Source of the DNA: Pseudomonadota bacterium | Lineage (GTDB): Bacteria > Pseudomonadota > Gammaproteobacteria > Steroidobacterales > Steroidobacteraceae | DNA: 64,000 bases | Assembly (NCBI GenBank): GCA_023391335.1 | Contig: JAEWBG010000101.1 | Location: forward strand, 124,001 to 188,000 | Reading direction: 5' to 3' | Shown: piece by piece, positions 24,793-34,121 of the stretch | Layout: the number at the start of each line of letters is the position of its first letter | Position numbering within the stretch: the first letter of the stretch is position 1 | Program-made: the position numbers and the translations under genes | Notes under the pieces: model-generated | Seen by the model: only the letters and a program-made list of their open reading frames with translations | Databases searched by the model: none | Told to the model about the DNA's origin: nothing

Positions 24793-27072
24793 TCAAAGCC
24801 GATATCTGAATTTGACTAGAAATTGATCGGCATCGCGAATGTCCACCATGTGCTCGAACAGTGTGTCGACATCGCGTCGATCGTCATCAACAACTTGGAA
24901 ACCGCCGCGTCCATACACCAAGTACAGATCGGAAAGCGGACCGAGCTTATAGCGATAGCGCACTTGGAAACCCAAGCTGCTCACCGTGAAGGATGGCAAC
25001 ACATCGGCACTGCGCACCAACCTTCCGGACTCGAGGGTTCGATACGAATCTCTCAATTGAGCGTCGATGCCGATCCATTCCCATTTGATGCGCAACTCCT
25101 GGCGCGGGTCGGGCACCCAATCCAGGCGGAAGCCGTAGTCCAAGCGGCGCGCGCGATAGGAGCCGAACACATTGTCGTGATCCCACAGTAGCCAGTCGTC
25201 CTCGTAATACGGCATGAGATCCATGCGCAATGTGAGCTGCTCGCTGGGATACCAAGTGGTTGTGAATTGCATCCGGCCCGAATAACCGCTGACGCCTTCT
25301 TGGAAAAGATAGTTGGCGAAAACAAAGGCGAAATTGCCGAGACGAGGCGAAGTCGTGTCGAAGTAAAGTCCGATTCGCGGATCTTGTTTGACCGGACCAT
25401 TGCCGCGGGAAATCAGGTCATCGATGCCGCGCGAATAGACGCGCGCATCGAAATAACTGCTCCAGGCGTTGCGATACTTCGCGTCGCGGATGAACTGCAC
25501 GCGGCCCGGAAGCCGATCGCCTTGCGCGTTCTCGCGATAGTAGCCGGCGAACGTCTGCGTTTGGCCGCTGAGCCGTGAAGTCGACGCACCCGGAACTCGA
25601 CGCTGCGTTTGCCACTCGAGTTGATCGAGCGCGTTGCGCTCCATATAGCCAAGATCGTTGAGGTCGAAACGATCGTCGATGTGCAGCAACTTGAGACTGT
25701 GGTTCAAGGATCCGCCACCGATATCTGCCTGCAACCAAGCTTCGTAGCCGTCGGTGGCCTGCTGCGCTTGGTCGATGTCCGAGCGAATCACTTGTCCGCT
25801 CAGGCGCAATTGATCCGTGGCGCTCAGTTCGTAATCGATCGCATTCACTAGGGCCGTGCGATCGAAGTAAGGCCGCTCGGTCCAGGTCCCCAGATAGCCG
25901 ATACGAAATCGATCGGAAGGCAGCGCCAAACGCGTGGCGGCAAAGCGGCGGCCGATGTCGTGGGAGAACTGATCCTCTTGCGCGGCAAACGCTCCGTACA
26001 CTAACGACCCGGCGGTGCCCGTGAGCTTCAGCGCTGCATCGATGTCGGCGGCCGGATCGCGACCGTTGTCGCTCGGTCCGCCCACGCGCCGCGTATAGAT
26101 GAGTTGACCTTCGCCTGGGGTGCGCAAGTCAAAGACGCCGAGATTCTCGGTGAAGAATGGGCGACGGTCGGTGAAAACCGTTTCGATCGCAGAAAAGTTG
26201 ACGACCAGCTCATCGCCTTCCACCTGCCCGAAATCGGGATTCACCGTGGCAGCCAAACCGAAGTGCGACGAAGGTTTCCAATTCAGATCCAAGCCGGCGC
26301 GCACGTTCGAACTGTCATCCACGAAATCGGACAGCGCCGAAGCATAAGGAACGATGTCGAGGGTGCCATCGGAACGATGCTGGTCGATTTGCAGCCGCTC
26401 GAACGCGCTCAAGAACACCGGCGCATCCAATGCAATTCCTGGGCACGCATACCGTTCATCGTGAGAAGAAATGTAGCGATTGACGTAAACGCCGATGTCA
26501 CGCTTCTCGGCCGGTGAGTCCTTCATGCTCACGCTGGTCCAGGGAATCAGCAGCTCGGCGATCCAGCGATCGTTGGTTTCGCGTATCGCATGCCACCACT
26601 CGCCGTCCCAATCGCGATCGAAGTGAGTCTGATTCGTCACCAACCCGTCGCGTGTGCCGCCGCCCAAGCCGATGCCGAATTCGTATCCGATCTGGCCGGT
26701 CGCATCGAAGTCGATGACGACCGTTGCGGAGTCGCCCGCAAAAACTGGACTGTCGTGAGGAGTTCGGGGGCGAATGCGACGTTCGTTGGGCGGCTGGTCG
26801 AACGTGAGGGCAACGGCGAGCCCCTCTGGAGTGGCAACGAACATCGCGTCGTTGCGATATCGAGGGGCTGTTCGCACGAACGGCTCGGCTTGCTGCCAGC
26901 CGCTGCAGTGCTGAGCGTGATCCCATTCGCTCTCGTCCAAGCGACCGTCGACGTCGATGCGCGCACACACTGTCTCGCTCAGCGTCAGTGTATACAGGAC
27001 AAAAAAGGCGCAGGAGAGTCGTCGGAGAAAACGTCTAGCTGGCGCGTGTGCACTCAGTGCGGCCACGCGCAT
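24793..27072 (-). CDS. DUF5916 protein with N-terminal CBM9-like domain (outer-membrane type)
   Basis: The product is 759 residues from ATG 27072 (MRVAALSAHAPARRF). It has a signal peptide ending near SETVCA, then a CBM9-like sandwich (VDGRLDESEWDHAQHC) and the DUF5916 domain. The latter shows VNPDFGQVEGDELVVNFSAI followed by ETVFTDRRPFFTENLGVFDL, a strong family match. The C-terminal half is rich in alternating aromatic strands and ends FLVKFRYRL with a terminal hydrophobic residue, suggesting an outer-membrane barrel. Function is not established for the family. It is inserted between parB and atpI, which are normally adjacent in this type of chromosome, with a gap of 43 bp to parB, and is read in the same direction. 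Confidence 0.85.
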   Translation of the reverse strand: MRVAALSAHAPARRFLRRLSCAFFVLYTLTLSETVCARIDVDGRLDESEWDHAQHCSGWQQAEPFVRTAPRYRNDAMFVATPEGLAVALTFDQPPNERRIRPRTPHDSPVFAGDSATVVIDFDATGQIGYEFGIGLGGGTRDGLVTNQTHFDRDWDGEWWHAIRETNDRWIAELLIPWTSVSMKDSPAEKRDIGVYVNRYISSHDERYACPGIALDAPVFLSAFERLQIDQHRSDGTLDIVPYASALSDFVDDSSNVRAGLDLNWKPSSHFGLAATVNPDFGQVEGDELVVNFSAIETVFTDRRPFFTENLGVFDLRTPGEGQLIYTRRVGGPSDNGRDPAADIDAALKLTGTAGSLVYGAFAAQEDQFSHDIGRRFAATRLALPSDRFRIGYLGTWTERPYFDRTALVNAIDYELSATDQLRLSGQVIRSDIDQAQQATDGYEAWLQADIGGGSLNHSLKLLHIDDRFDLNDLGYMERNALDQLEWQTQRRVPGASTSRLSGQTQTFAGYYRENAQGDRLPGRVQFIRDAKYRNAWSSYFDARVYSRGIDDLISRGNGPVKQDPRIGLYFDTTSPRLGNFAFVFANYLFQEGVSGYSGRMQFTTTWYPSEQLTLRMDLMPYYEDDWLLWDHDNVFGSYRARRLDYGFRLDWVPDPRQELRIKWEWIGIDAQLRDSYRTLESGRLVRSADVLPSFTVSSLGFQVRYRYKLGPLSDLYLVYGRGGFQVVDDDRRDVDTLFEHMVDIRDADQFLVKFRYRL

Positions 27073-27115
27073 CGAATCGCTTCCTTGCACATCTCGATCA
27101 TCGGACTGTCGTCAC

Positions 27116-28003
27116 CTAACGAATGTGTTCCAAGATGCCATCGAGCTCATCCAGCGAGTGATAGCTGATGACGAGCTTACCTTTGCCGCCCGAAGAGTGC
27201 TGGACTTGAACCTTGGCACCGAGCTTCTCGCTCAATTCGCCTTCGAGCTTGCGAATGTTCGGATCCACACGAGGCGTCGCTTCTGCGGCAGCGGGATGCG
27301 ACAGCAATCGTTTCACCAACGCCTCGGTTTCGCGCACCGATAGCTTCTTACTCGCCACGATCGCGGCGACTTCGGCTTGCTGGAGCTTGTTTTCTAGACC
27401 CAGCAGGGCGCGGGCGTGCCCCATCTCGATTTCGCGTTGCTCGACGAGCGTTTTCACTTCATCGGCCAATTCCAACAGGCGCAGCAAATTGGAAACGGCT
27501 GCACGCGAACGGCCCACCGCTTCCGCCGCTGTGGCATGGGTCATTTCGAATTCGGTGATCAGTCGATCGAGCGCGCGTGCCTCTTCAAGCGGATTGAGGT
27601 TTTCGCGCTGAATGTTCTCGATCAACGCCATGGCGATCGCCGCTTCGTCCGCGACACGGCGAATCACCGCAGGAACTTCGTGCAGACCGGCCAGTTGCGC
27701 GGCTCGCCAACGCCGTTCGCCGGCGATGATCTCATAGCGGCGTTGCCCCGCCGCCTCGCTCAAGGGACGCACGATGATCGGCTGCACAATCCCTTGGGCT
27801 TTGATCGATTCGGCAAGTTCTTGCAGGCTTTCCGGACGCATGTCGATGCGCGGTTGGTACTTGCCGCGCTGGAGCAGATCGACGGGGAGCTTCTGCAACT
27901 CCTCGTCCGGCCGAATGCTCGTAACGACGCCACCTTCGGCGGCCACGGGCTGCCCGAGCAGCGCGCCCAGTCCACGTCCGAGGGTTGGTCGTTTAGTCGC
28001 CAT
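27116..28003 (-). CDS. parB: Chromosome partitioning protein ParB
   Basis: The 295-residue CTPase and DNA-binding clamp starts MATKRPTLGRGLGALLG. It has the CTP-binding motif GERRWRAAQLAG, the IENIQRENLNPLEEA segment, a helix-turn-helix, and a C-terminal dimerisation domain with a Lys-rich strand region (SGGKGKLVISYHSLDELDGI). ParB loads at parS sites near the origin. I found no consensus parS palindrome in the window. It follows parA on the same strand. Confidence 0.97.
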   Translation of the reverse strand: MATKRPTLGRGLGALLGQPVAAEGGVVTSIRPDEELQKLPVDLLQRGKYQPRIDMRPESLQELAESIKAQGIVQPIIVRPLSEAAGQRRYEIIAGERRWRAAQLAGLHEVPAVIRRVADEAAIAMALIENIQRENLNPLEEARALDRLITEFEMTHATAAEAVGRSRAAVSNLLRLLELADEVKTLVEQREIEMGHARALLGLENKLQQAEVAAIVASKKLSVRETEALVKRLLSHPAAAEATPRVDPNIRKLEGELSEKLGAKVQVQHSSGGKGKLVISYHSLDELDGILEHIR

Positions 28004-28067
28004 GGTCTGATCAGTGAAGGTCCGGCTCATTGCGGGCGCAAAGTGTAGTCATTCGCAGCGTCCCGGC

Positions 28068-28880
28068 CTAGGAGCCTACCGCATCGACGCCGATGGGATT
28101 TTCTTCGTAGTCGGTGCCTTCATCACGGCGAATCATTTCGCCCGCCAATGCCAAATAGGCAAGGGCGCCGCGCGATTCGCGGTCGTAGTGCAATGCAGGT
28201 TTCCCGTGGCTCGGGGCTTCGGCAAGCCGTACGTTGCGCGGGATGATGGTTCTGAAGACCTTGTCTTGGAAGTGCTCGATGAGCTGTGCGGAGACCTCGT
28301 TGGCGAGGTTATTTCGCGGGTCGAACATGGTGCGCAGAATGCCGCCGATCTCGAGATCTGGATTCGGCCCTGCCTTGATTTGCTCGATCGTGTTGACGAG
28401 CGCAGTCAAACCTTCGAGCGCGTAGTACTCGCATTGCATGGGAATGAGCACACCATCGGCTGCTACCAACGCGTTCACCGTCAGCATGTTCAGTGCCGGC
28501 GGACAATCGATCAAGATGATGTCGAACTGCTCGCGCACCGAGCGCAGCGCATCGCGCAATCGCGTTTCGCACCCTGCTTTGCCCATGAGCTCCACTTCGG
28601 CGGCAACGAGATCCTGATTCGCGGGCAACAACTTGAAATCCGCATAGTCGACGCTCTGGATTGCCGTTTGCGCATCACACGTGCCAAGCAAAACGTCCGT
28701 TGTGGATCGTTCCAGCGTGCGCTTGTCGATGCCGCATCCCATCGTCGCGTTGCCTTGCGGATCGATGTCGACCAACAGCACACGTCGCTTCGTCGCGGCG
28801 AGCGATGCCGCGAGATTCACACTCGTCGTCGTCTTGCCGACGCCGCCTTTCTGATTGGTGATGGCGAGAATGCGATGCAT
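28068..28880 (-). CDS. parA: Chromosome partitioning ATPase ParA
   Basis: The 270-residue protein starts MHRILAITNQKGGVGKTTTS, with the deviant Walker A KGGVGKTT (residues 11-18) that marks ParA/MinD ATPases, and Walker A' and B segments (LLVDIDPQGNATMG and IILIDCPPALNMLTVNAL). It moves ParB-bound origins apart. The start is ATG 28878-28880. An upstream open extension of eleven codons has no support. It lies between rsmG and parB. Confidence 0.97.
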   Translation of the reverse strand: MHRILAITNQKGGVGKTTTSVNLAASLAATKRRVLLVDIDPQGNATMGCGIDKRTLERSTTDVLLGTCDAQTAIQSVDYADFKLLPANQDLVAAEVELMGKAGCETRLRDALRSVREQFDIILIDCPPALNMLTVNALVAADGVLIPMQCEYYALEGLTALVNTIEQIKAGPNPDLEIGGILRTMFDPRNNLANEVSAQLIEHFQDKVFRTIIPRNVRLAEAPSHGKPALHYDRESRGALAYLALAGEMIRRDEGTDYEENPIGVDAVGS

Positions 28881-28978
28881 GCAAAGCTGTGTGTTAGTTG
28901 AGTCCGCTTGCAAACAGCGCGGAGCGGCGGTGAGCGAGAGGTGCCTTTTTACTCTTCCCGAAGGCTTCCGCCAACGTC

Positions 28979-29620
28979 CTAAATCTTGTCGTGGCTGCGG
29001 CAGACTTCCACAAGATGCCGCTCTTCGTCCAGACCGGGAACGCTAAGTCGATGGACTGCCGCAACTTTCCAGCCGCTCGGCAGCTTTTGGAGCTCCTCGG
29101 TCGGATACCGGCCTTTCATCGCCAGCAAGCGGCCCCCACCTATACATAAGTGTCCCGCCCATTCGACGAACACGCCCACCGCGCCTACCGCGCGCGAAAC
29201 GACCGTGTCGAAACGCTCCTTGGGACGAAAACTTTCAGCGCGCGTATGGACGGTCTCGACATTCGATGCGCCGATCGCGTGGGCCGCGTGCTCGATGAAT
29301 TTGAGCTTTTTCGCGGTCGAATCCAACAAGGTGAACTGTATATCCGGCATCGCGATTGCGAGCGGCAAGCCCGGAAATCCCGCGCCCGTGCCGACGTCCA
29401 AGACCCGCGGGCCGCGAATGAACTTCGCGACGCTCAAACTATCGAGCAAGTGCTTGGTGACTTGCTGAGGACGCTCGCGTATCGCGGTCAAATTCATGCG
29501 TTGATTCCATTCATCTAACTCATCCAGCAACGCGAGCATGCGTCGTGCATCAGCCTCCGTCAGTGTCACACCAAGCTGCTGCGCCCCGACAAGCAAAGTA
29601 CTGACGTGACTTTCCGGCAT
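28979..29620 (-). CDS. rsmG: 16S rRNA (guanine527-N7)-methyltransferase
   Basis: The 213-residue SAM-dependent enzyme (GidB) has the motif VLDVGTGAGFPGLPLAIAMP, followed by the LLDSTAKKLKFIEHAAHAIG and SRAVGAVGVFVEWAG segments of the family. It methylates G527 in the 530 loop of 16S rRNA, where loss gives low-level streptomycin resistance in other bacteria. mnmG is usually directly upstream but is absent here. A quinone-reductase gene takes that place 5 bp away. Confidence 0.95.
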   Translation of the reverse strand: MPESHVSTLLVGAQQLGVTLTEADARRMLALLDELDEWNQRMNLTAIRERPQQVTKHLLDSLSVAKFIRGPRVLDVGTGAGFPGLPLAIAMPDIQFTLLDSTAKKLKFIEHAAHAIGASNVETVHTRAESFRPKERFDTVVSRAVGAVGVFVEWAGHLCIGGGRLLAMKGRYPTEELQKLPSGWKVAAVHRLSVPGLDEERHLVEVCRSHDKI

Positions 29621-29625
29621 TCGAA

Positions 29626-30618
29626 CTAGTGCTCCACCCTAACGACCGTGCGACCTACGTTCGCCGCCTTCAAATAGTCTGCGAACACGTTGGGCAGCTC
29701 GCCCAACTCTACGACCCGTGTGACGATGCGATCCAAGTGCTGCGGCTTGAGATCGGTTGCGAGCCGTTGCCATATCAACCGACGCAGCGATGCAGGTACG
29801 ACGACAGAATTGATGCCCAGCGCACTCACGCCGCGCAGGATCAAAGGAAAGACGCTCGTGTGTAGATCGGCGCTTTGCGCCATGCCGATGCACGCGACGT
29901 TGCCAAATTCTTTCGTGGAGCGCAGCACCCAATCGAGCACCTCGCCGCCCAAGTTGTCGAGCGCACCGGCCCATTGCGCGGCCTCCAAGGGACGTTTCGT
30001 GAGCGTCATCTCGCGACGAAGCAGGATGCGTGCTGCACCGATCTGGGTCAGGTAGTCCGCTTGATCTTGCTTACCCGTCAGCGCGACCGCCTGATAGCCG
30101 CGGCGATTCAGCATATCGATGGCAAAGCTCCCTACCCCGCCCGTAGCACCGGTAACCAGAACCTCACCTTGTTCGGGCGACTGGCCGTTCTGTTCCATGC
30201 GATGCAGAGCGAGTCCCGCCGTGAATCCCGCGGTGCCCAATGCCATCGACTCGAACGCGCTCAACCCGGCTGGAACGGAGATCACGCTGGCTGCTTGAAC
30301 CCGCGCGTACTCGGCGAAACCGCCGTCGAAAGTTTCCGCAAGCCCACAACCGGTGATCAGAACCTGCTCGCCCGGCTTAAATGCTGGCGCCTCCGAACTG
30401 ACCACTTCGCCCGCCAGATCGATGCCGCCAACCAGCGGAAAACGCCGCAGGATTTTGCCTGCGCCGGTCGCAGCGAGCACGTCTTTGTAGTTGATACCGG
30501 AATAGGCGACCTTGACGACAACTTCGCCAGGATTGAGATCGGCAAGCGTGATCGATTCGAGCCGCGAAACGATGCGATCTGATTCGCGGTGAATGCGCAG
30601 AGCACGAAAGGAATTCAT
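29626..30618 (-). CDS. AcuI/YhdH-type quinone oxidoreductase
   Basis: The 330-residue zinc-free MDR reductase starts at ATG 30616-30618 (MNSFRALRIHRESD) with GAAAG just upstream. It shows YSGINYKDVLAATGAGKILR, PLVGGIDLAGEV, VTGATGGVGSFAIDMLNRRG (NADPH motif) and the family's DNLGGEVLDW. AcuI/YhdH enzymes reduce acryloyl-CoA to propionyl-CoA with NADPH and protect against acrylate. The real substrate here is not shown. It is 5 bp from rsmG, so probably co-transcribed with it. Confidence 0.88.
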   Translation of the reverse strand: MNSFRALRIHRESDRIVSRLESITLADLNPGEVVVKVAYSGINYKDVLAATGAGKILRRFPLVGGIDLAGEVVSSEAPAFKPGEQVLITGCGLAETFDGGFAEYARVQAASVISVPAGLSAFESMALGTAGFTAGLALHRMEQNGQSPEQGEVLVTGATGGVGSFAIDMLNRRGYQAVALTGKQDQADYLTQIGAARILLRREMTLTKRPLEAAQWAGALDNLGGEVLDWVLRSTKEFGNVACIGMAQSADLHTSVFPLILRGVSALGINSVVVPASLRRLIWQRLATDLKPQHLDRIVTRVVELGELPNVFADYLKAANVGRTVVRVEH

Positions 30619-30659
30619 GCGGCACCGCCTAGGCACGAACTGGAGGGGCGGATCGTCGC

Positions 30660-30687
30660 ACAGCTGAGCGCGGGTGCGCTCAGCTGT
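30660..30687. terminator. Strong hairpin downstream of the cytochrome c gene
   Basis: The perfect 12-bp stem ACAGCTGAGCGC/GCGCTCAGCTGT with loop GGGT lies 36 bp after the cytochrome c stop and before the AcuI-like gene, both read on the minus strand. No T-run follows. It is a likely terminator or RNA-stability hairpin. Confidence 0.65.
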
Positions 30688-30722
30688 CGGTGCCTAAGGG
30701 CAGGAGAGCAATTCGTGAGCGA

Positions 30723-31358
30723 TCAGTGCTCGAGGCACTTGCCGTGCGTACGCAGATCTTGCGTGCTGCAAAGCCCGCGCTGCTGCGAGAAATAGTGGGC
30801 GAGGGCCGGGAAGTCTTCTTCCTTCACGCCCGCGACGATGCTCGCCATGATGGGATTTTTGCGGCGCCCAGCCTTGTAGTCCTTGAGCGCTTGCAACAGG
30901 TAATCCTCGTACTGGCCTGCCAGGATCGGGTAATCCTCGGTCGCCGTTTTGGCTCCGTCCGCACCGTGGCATGCCACGCAGGTCTGCGTCGCCGGCGGCG
31001 GCGTGCCTACGACTTCGTTGCGCGGCGGGACCGGCGTGCTCTGCAAATATGCAGCAATGTCCAGGCGATCTTGATCGGAGAGGGTCACGGCCTGCGCATG
31101 CATCGTCTGGTGCGGGCGGTCGCCGCTCGCGTATTCGGTCAGGGCTGCGACGATGTACTTCGCATGCTGGCCGCCCAAATTCGGGACGCTGTAGTTGGGA
31201 TAGGCGTTCTTATAGTCGGGAACTCCATGACACCCATGGCAGGTATAGAACAACACCGCGCCCTTCTTCGCATCGCCAACAGCATCCGCCGCGTTTGCAA
31301 TCGCGCCGTGAGCAAGCACATACAGGCCGAACACCGCCAGGGCCGGTCGAAACTTCAT
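30723..31358 (-). CDS. Periplasmic diheme cytochrome c (c4-like)
   Basis: The product is 211 residues from ATG 31358, preceded by GGAGATGGGT. A Sec signal peptide (cleavage near AIANA-AD) is followed by two c-type heme sites, CHGCH (Cys40, Cys43, His44) and CVACH in the second half, each heading a cytochrome c domain of about 90 residues. The tandem layout matches the cytochrome c4 family, which passes electrons to terminal oxidases or denitrification enzymes. It may serve the aa3-type oxidase encoded at 41553-45648. It is a single-gene unit with a hairpin at its end. Confidence 0.88.
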   Translation of the reverse strand: MKFRPALAVFGLYVLAHGAIANAADAVGDAKKGAVLFYTCHGCHGVPDYKNAYPNYSVPNLGGQHAKYIVAALTEYASGDRPHQTMHAQAVTLSDQDRLDIAAYLQSTPVPPRNEVVGTPPPATQTCVACHGADGAKTATEDYPILAGQYEDYLLQALKDYKAGRRKNPIMASIVAGVKEEDFPALAHYFSQQRGLCSTQDLRTHGKCLEH

Positions 31359-31540
31359 ACCCATCTCCGCTTCATTATTTGCCGGTGTTGTTAGAGAACG
31401 CGTCCGGCAGGGCGCGCAATGGTAGCGAAGTGTGTTCCCAGGAGGTAGTCCGCTGCAGGGGAACGGAGTCTCGGATTGAGGGTCAGCGACAGGCTATACT
31501 CCCCAACCTCCTACCGTTTCCGATCGATTGAGAGCTCCGC

Positions 31541-31819
31541 ATGGCACGCATTACTGTCGAAGACTCGCTGAACAACATCCCGAATCTGTTCCAACTCGTC
31601 CTCGTGGCCGCCAAGCGCGCGCGCCGCCTGGCGAATGGTGCAGAACCTACGGTGGAGTGGGAAAACGACAAGCCGACCGTCGTTGCACTGCGTGAAATCG
31701 CGGCCGGGCACATCGGACCGGAAATCCTCGAAGAAGCCGAGCGCCCAGCGCCCGAAGCCATCCCCGATATGGACATGTCTGGCGAATTGCGCGCGCCTCA
31801 TCTGGGGTTGGGAGACTAA
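31541..31819 (+). CDS. rpoZ: RNA polymerase omega subunit
   Basis: The 92-residue protein begins MARITVEDSLNNIPNLFQLV and continues VAAKRARRLANGAEPTVEWE, the standard RpoZ sequence. Omega stabilises the beta' subunit and forms part of a ppGpp site in RNA polymerase, which fits with spoT immediately downstream. A TATACT sequence 40 bp before the ATG (31496-31501) resembles a -10 box but lacks a clear -35. gmk, which often precedes rpoZ, is not here. Confidence 0.97.
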   Translation: MARITVEDSLNNIPNLFQLVLVAAKRARRLANGAEPTVEWENDKPTVVALREIAAGHIGPEILEEAERPAPEAIPDMDMSGELRAPHLGLGD

Positions 31820-31821
31820 TA

Positions 31822-31940
31822 GGGTTGGCGGTTGACAGTCCGCAGTTGACAGCCGGGCAGGCTTCACCCATATACGATTGGACTGGTACACGAAGCTAAA
31901 TCTCGCTTCTGACCGTCAACCCGCAACTGTCAACGGTCCG
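31822..31940. repeat. GTTGACA-family inverted-arm element (rpoZ-spoT gap)
   Basis: The left arm 31822-31855 is GGGTTGGCGGTTGACAGTCC and continues GCAGTTGACAG. The right arm (about 31908-31940), read in reverse, is GGACCGTTGACAGTTGCGGG and continues TTGACGGTCAG. The words repeat every 7 bp and the arms are inverted. It is the same family as 21741-21820. It lies between two genes that should share a transcript. Confidence 0.8.
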
Positions 31941-31949
31941 ATCCTCTCC

Positions 31950-34112
31950 ATGGATTACGCGTCTTCCCTGCTCGGCCTTTTGCCTACTGGAAGACGTGCC
32001 ATAGGCGTCACGCAGCTTCTCAACAAGCTCGAAACCTACCTCCCTCCCGCGCAAGTCGATCGGATTCGTGATGCCTACGAATTCGGCGCGGAGGCCCACG
32101 AAGGGCAGAAACGCCTCAGCGGCGAACCCTATATCGCGCATCCGGTCGCGGTCGCGCACATCCTTGCCGACTTGCACATGGATGCGCCGACCATCGTTGC
32201 GGCGATATTGCACGACGTCATCGAAGACACGCCGACCGCGAAAGACGAAATCGCAGAGCGCTTCGGAGCCGACGTCGCCGAACTCGTCGATGGCGTCTCG
32301 AAGCTCGACCACATCCAATTCCGCAGTCGCGCGGAGGCTCAGGCCGAAAGCTTCCGCAAAATGCTGCTCGCGATGGTGCGCGACATCCGCGTCATCATGG
32401 TCAAGCTCGCCGATCGCACGCACAACATGCGCACGCTCGGTGCCGTGCCGCCCGCGAAGCGTCGCACCGTTGCGCGCGAAACGTTGGAAATCTACGCGCC
32501 GATCGCCAATCGCCTAGGTATCCATTCGATCAAATCGGAACTCGAAGAACTCGGCTTCAAAGCGCTATATCCGGGTCGCTACCGCATCATCGAGAAAGCG
32601 CTCAAGAAGGCGCGCGGCAATCAGAAACAGTTCGTCGGGAAGATCGCGGACAACTTACGCAGCGCCATCGAAAAGGCGCAGATCAACGGGCGAGTCGAGG
32701 GTCGGGAAAAACACCTCTACAGCATCTATCAAAAGATGCGCCGCAAACGTGTGCCATTGAGCTCGATCGTCGATGTATTCGGCTTCCGCATCGTCGTGGA
32801 TTCCATCGACACCTGTTATCGCGTGCTCGGCATTGTCCACGGCCTATATCGGCCCATGCCGGGGCGCTTCAAAGACTACATCGCCATTCCGCGCATCAAT
32901 GGCTATCAATCTCTACACACGACGCTGTTCGGCCCGAATGGCATGCCGATCGAAGTGCAGATTCGCACCGAGGACATGAATAGGGTCGCGGAATCGGGTA
33001 TCGCAGCGCACTGGCAATACAAGACCGGAGACGATCAAGGGCATTCGTATCGGGATCGCGCCGCCGAATGGCTGCAGCAGATCATGGAATTGCCGCACAC
33101 GGGCAGCTCCGAAGAATTTATGGAGAGCGTCAAGGTCGATCTCTTCCCCGACAAGGTGTACGTCTTCACGCCGCGCGGCGAAATTCGTCGCTTGCCTCGC
33201 AATGCAACCGCCGTCGACTTCGCGTATTCAGTTCACACCGACATCGGCAATCACTGCGTCGCCGCCAAAGTGGATCGGCGGCTGGTGCCGCTGCGCACGC
33301 CGCTGCGCAATGGCCAGACCGTTGAGATCATCACGGCCAAGGGTGCAACGCCGAATCCTGCATGGGTGAATTTCGTCGTGACCGCGAAGGCGCGCGTTGC
33401 GATTCGTCACTACTTAAAGAGCCTCAAGCACTCCGAAGCGGTTGAACTCGGCAAGCGCCTGTTGAGCCAAGCGCTGAGCGATCTGAACTTGGCGCTCAAG
33501 AAGATTCCGGAAGAACAGTTGCGTGCAGCCGCAAGTGAGGTCGGATTAAAGAGTCCCGAAGAGATGTACGAGCGCATTGGGTTGGGCGAACGCCTTGCAC
33601 CTCTGGTCGCGCGTCGCTTGTTACCGCCGGATACCGCGCCTGCGGCAGAGCCGGTGCGACCGGGGAGCTCTGCATTGGCGATTGCCGGCACCGAAGGCAT
33701 GGTTGTCAGCTACGCGCGCTGCTGCTTCCCGATTCCAAATGATCCGATCATGGCGTATCTCTCGAGCGGCCGCGGTGTGGTCATTCACCGCGAAGCGTGC
33801 GGGAACTTGCGCAACTATCGTAAACAGCCGGACAAGTGGTTGACCGTGACGTGGCAGCCCAATCTCGATCGCTTGTTCAACGTCGAGGTCCGCATCGACG
33901 TCACGAATCGCATGGGCGTACTCGCCGCGATCGCGTCCAACATTGCGAGCACGGAAACCAATATCGAACACGTGGCCGTCGATGAACGCGGCGGCGATGC
34001 GTCGACGCTGATCTTCGATCTGCAAGTGCGCGATCGCAAGCATTTGGCTCATGTGATCAAGAACCTCCGCAAGATGCCTGAGGTGCTTCGCGTCACTCGC
34101 GTGCTAGCTTAA
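31950..34112 (+). CDS. spoT: Bifunctional (p)ppGpp synthetase/hydrolase SpoT
   Basis: The 720-residue protein starts at ATG 31950 (MDYASSLLGLLPTG). An HD hydrolase domain carries His88-Asp89 in LHDVIEDT. A synthetase domain carries RFKD (306-309), the charge signature of bifunctional Rel/SpoT enzymes, and GYQSLHT. TGS (VFTPRGEIRRLPRNATAVDFAYS), helical/zinc-finger (AGTEGMVVSYARCCFPIPNDP-like region) and ACT (VRIDVTNRMGVLAAIASNI) domains follow. It sets the level of the stringent-response alarmone. No separate relA is in the window. The upstream 24-codon extension is read from the repeat element. Confidence 0.97.
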   Translation: MDYASSLLGLLPTGRRAIGVTQLLNKLETYLPPAQVDRIRDAYEFGAEAHEGQKRLSGEPYIAHPVAVAHILADLHMDAPTIVAAILHDVIEDTPTAKDEIAERFGADVAELVDGVSKLDHIQFRSRAEAQAESFRKMLLAMVRDIRVIMVKLADRTHNMRTLGAVPPAKRRTVARETLEIYAPIANRLGIHSIKSELEELGFKALYPGRYRIIEKALKKARGNQKQFVGKIADNLRSAIEKAQINGRVEGREKHLYSIYQKMRRKRVPLSSIVDVFGFRIVVDSIDTCYRVLGIVHGLYRPMPGRFKDYIAIPRINGYQSLHTTLFGPNGMPIEVQIRTEDMNRVAESGIAAHWQYKTGDDQGHSYRDRAAEWLQQIMELPHTGSSEEFMESVKVDLFPDKVYVFTPRGEIRRLPRNATAVDFAYSVHTDIGNHCVAAKVDRRLVPLRTPLRNGQTVEIITAKGATPNPAWVNFVVTAKARVAIRHYLKSLKHSEAVELGKRLLSQALSDLNLALKKIPEEQLRAAASEVGLKSPEEMYERIGLGERLAPLVARRLLPPDTAPAAEPVRPGSSALAIAGTEGMVVSYARCCFPIPNDPIMAYLSSGRGVVIHREACGNLRNYRKQPDKWLTVTWQPNLDRLFNVEVRIDVTNRMGVLAAIASNIASTETNIEHVAVDERGGDASTLIFDLQVRDRKHLAHVIKNLRKMPEVLRVTRVLA

Positions 34113-34121
34113 GGCCGTTCA

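Noticed and set aside
27116..28913. parS site near parAB
   Set aside because: I looked for the usual 16-bp palindrome (TGTTTCACGTGAAACA) by eye and saw no good match in this region.
31878..31949. 24-codon N-terminal extension of SpoT
   Set aside because: It is read from the inverted repeat element; the ATG at 31950 fits the family start.
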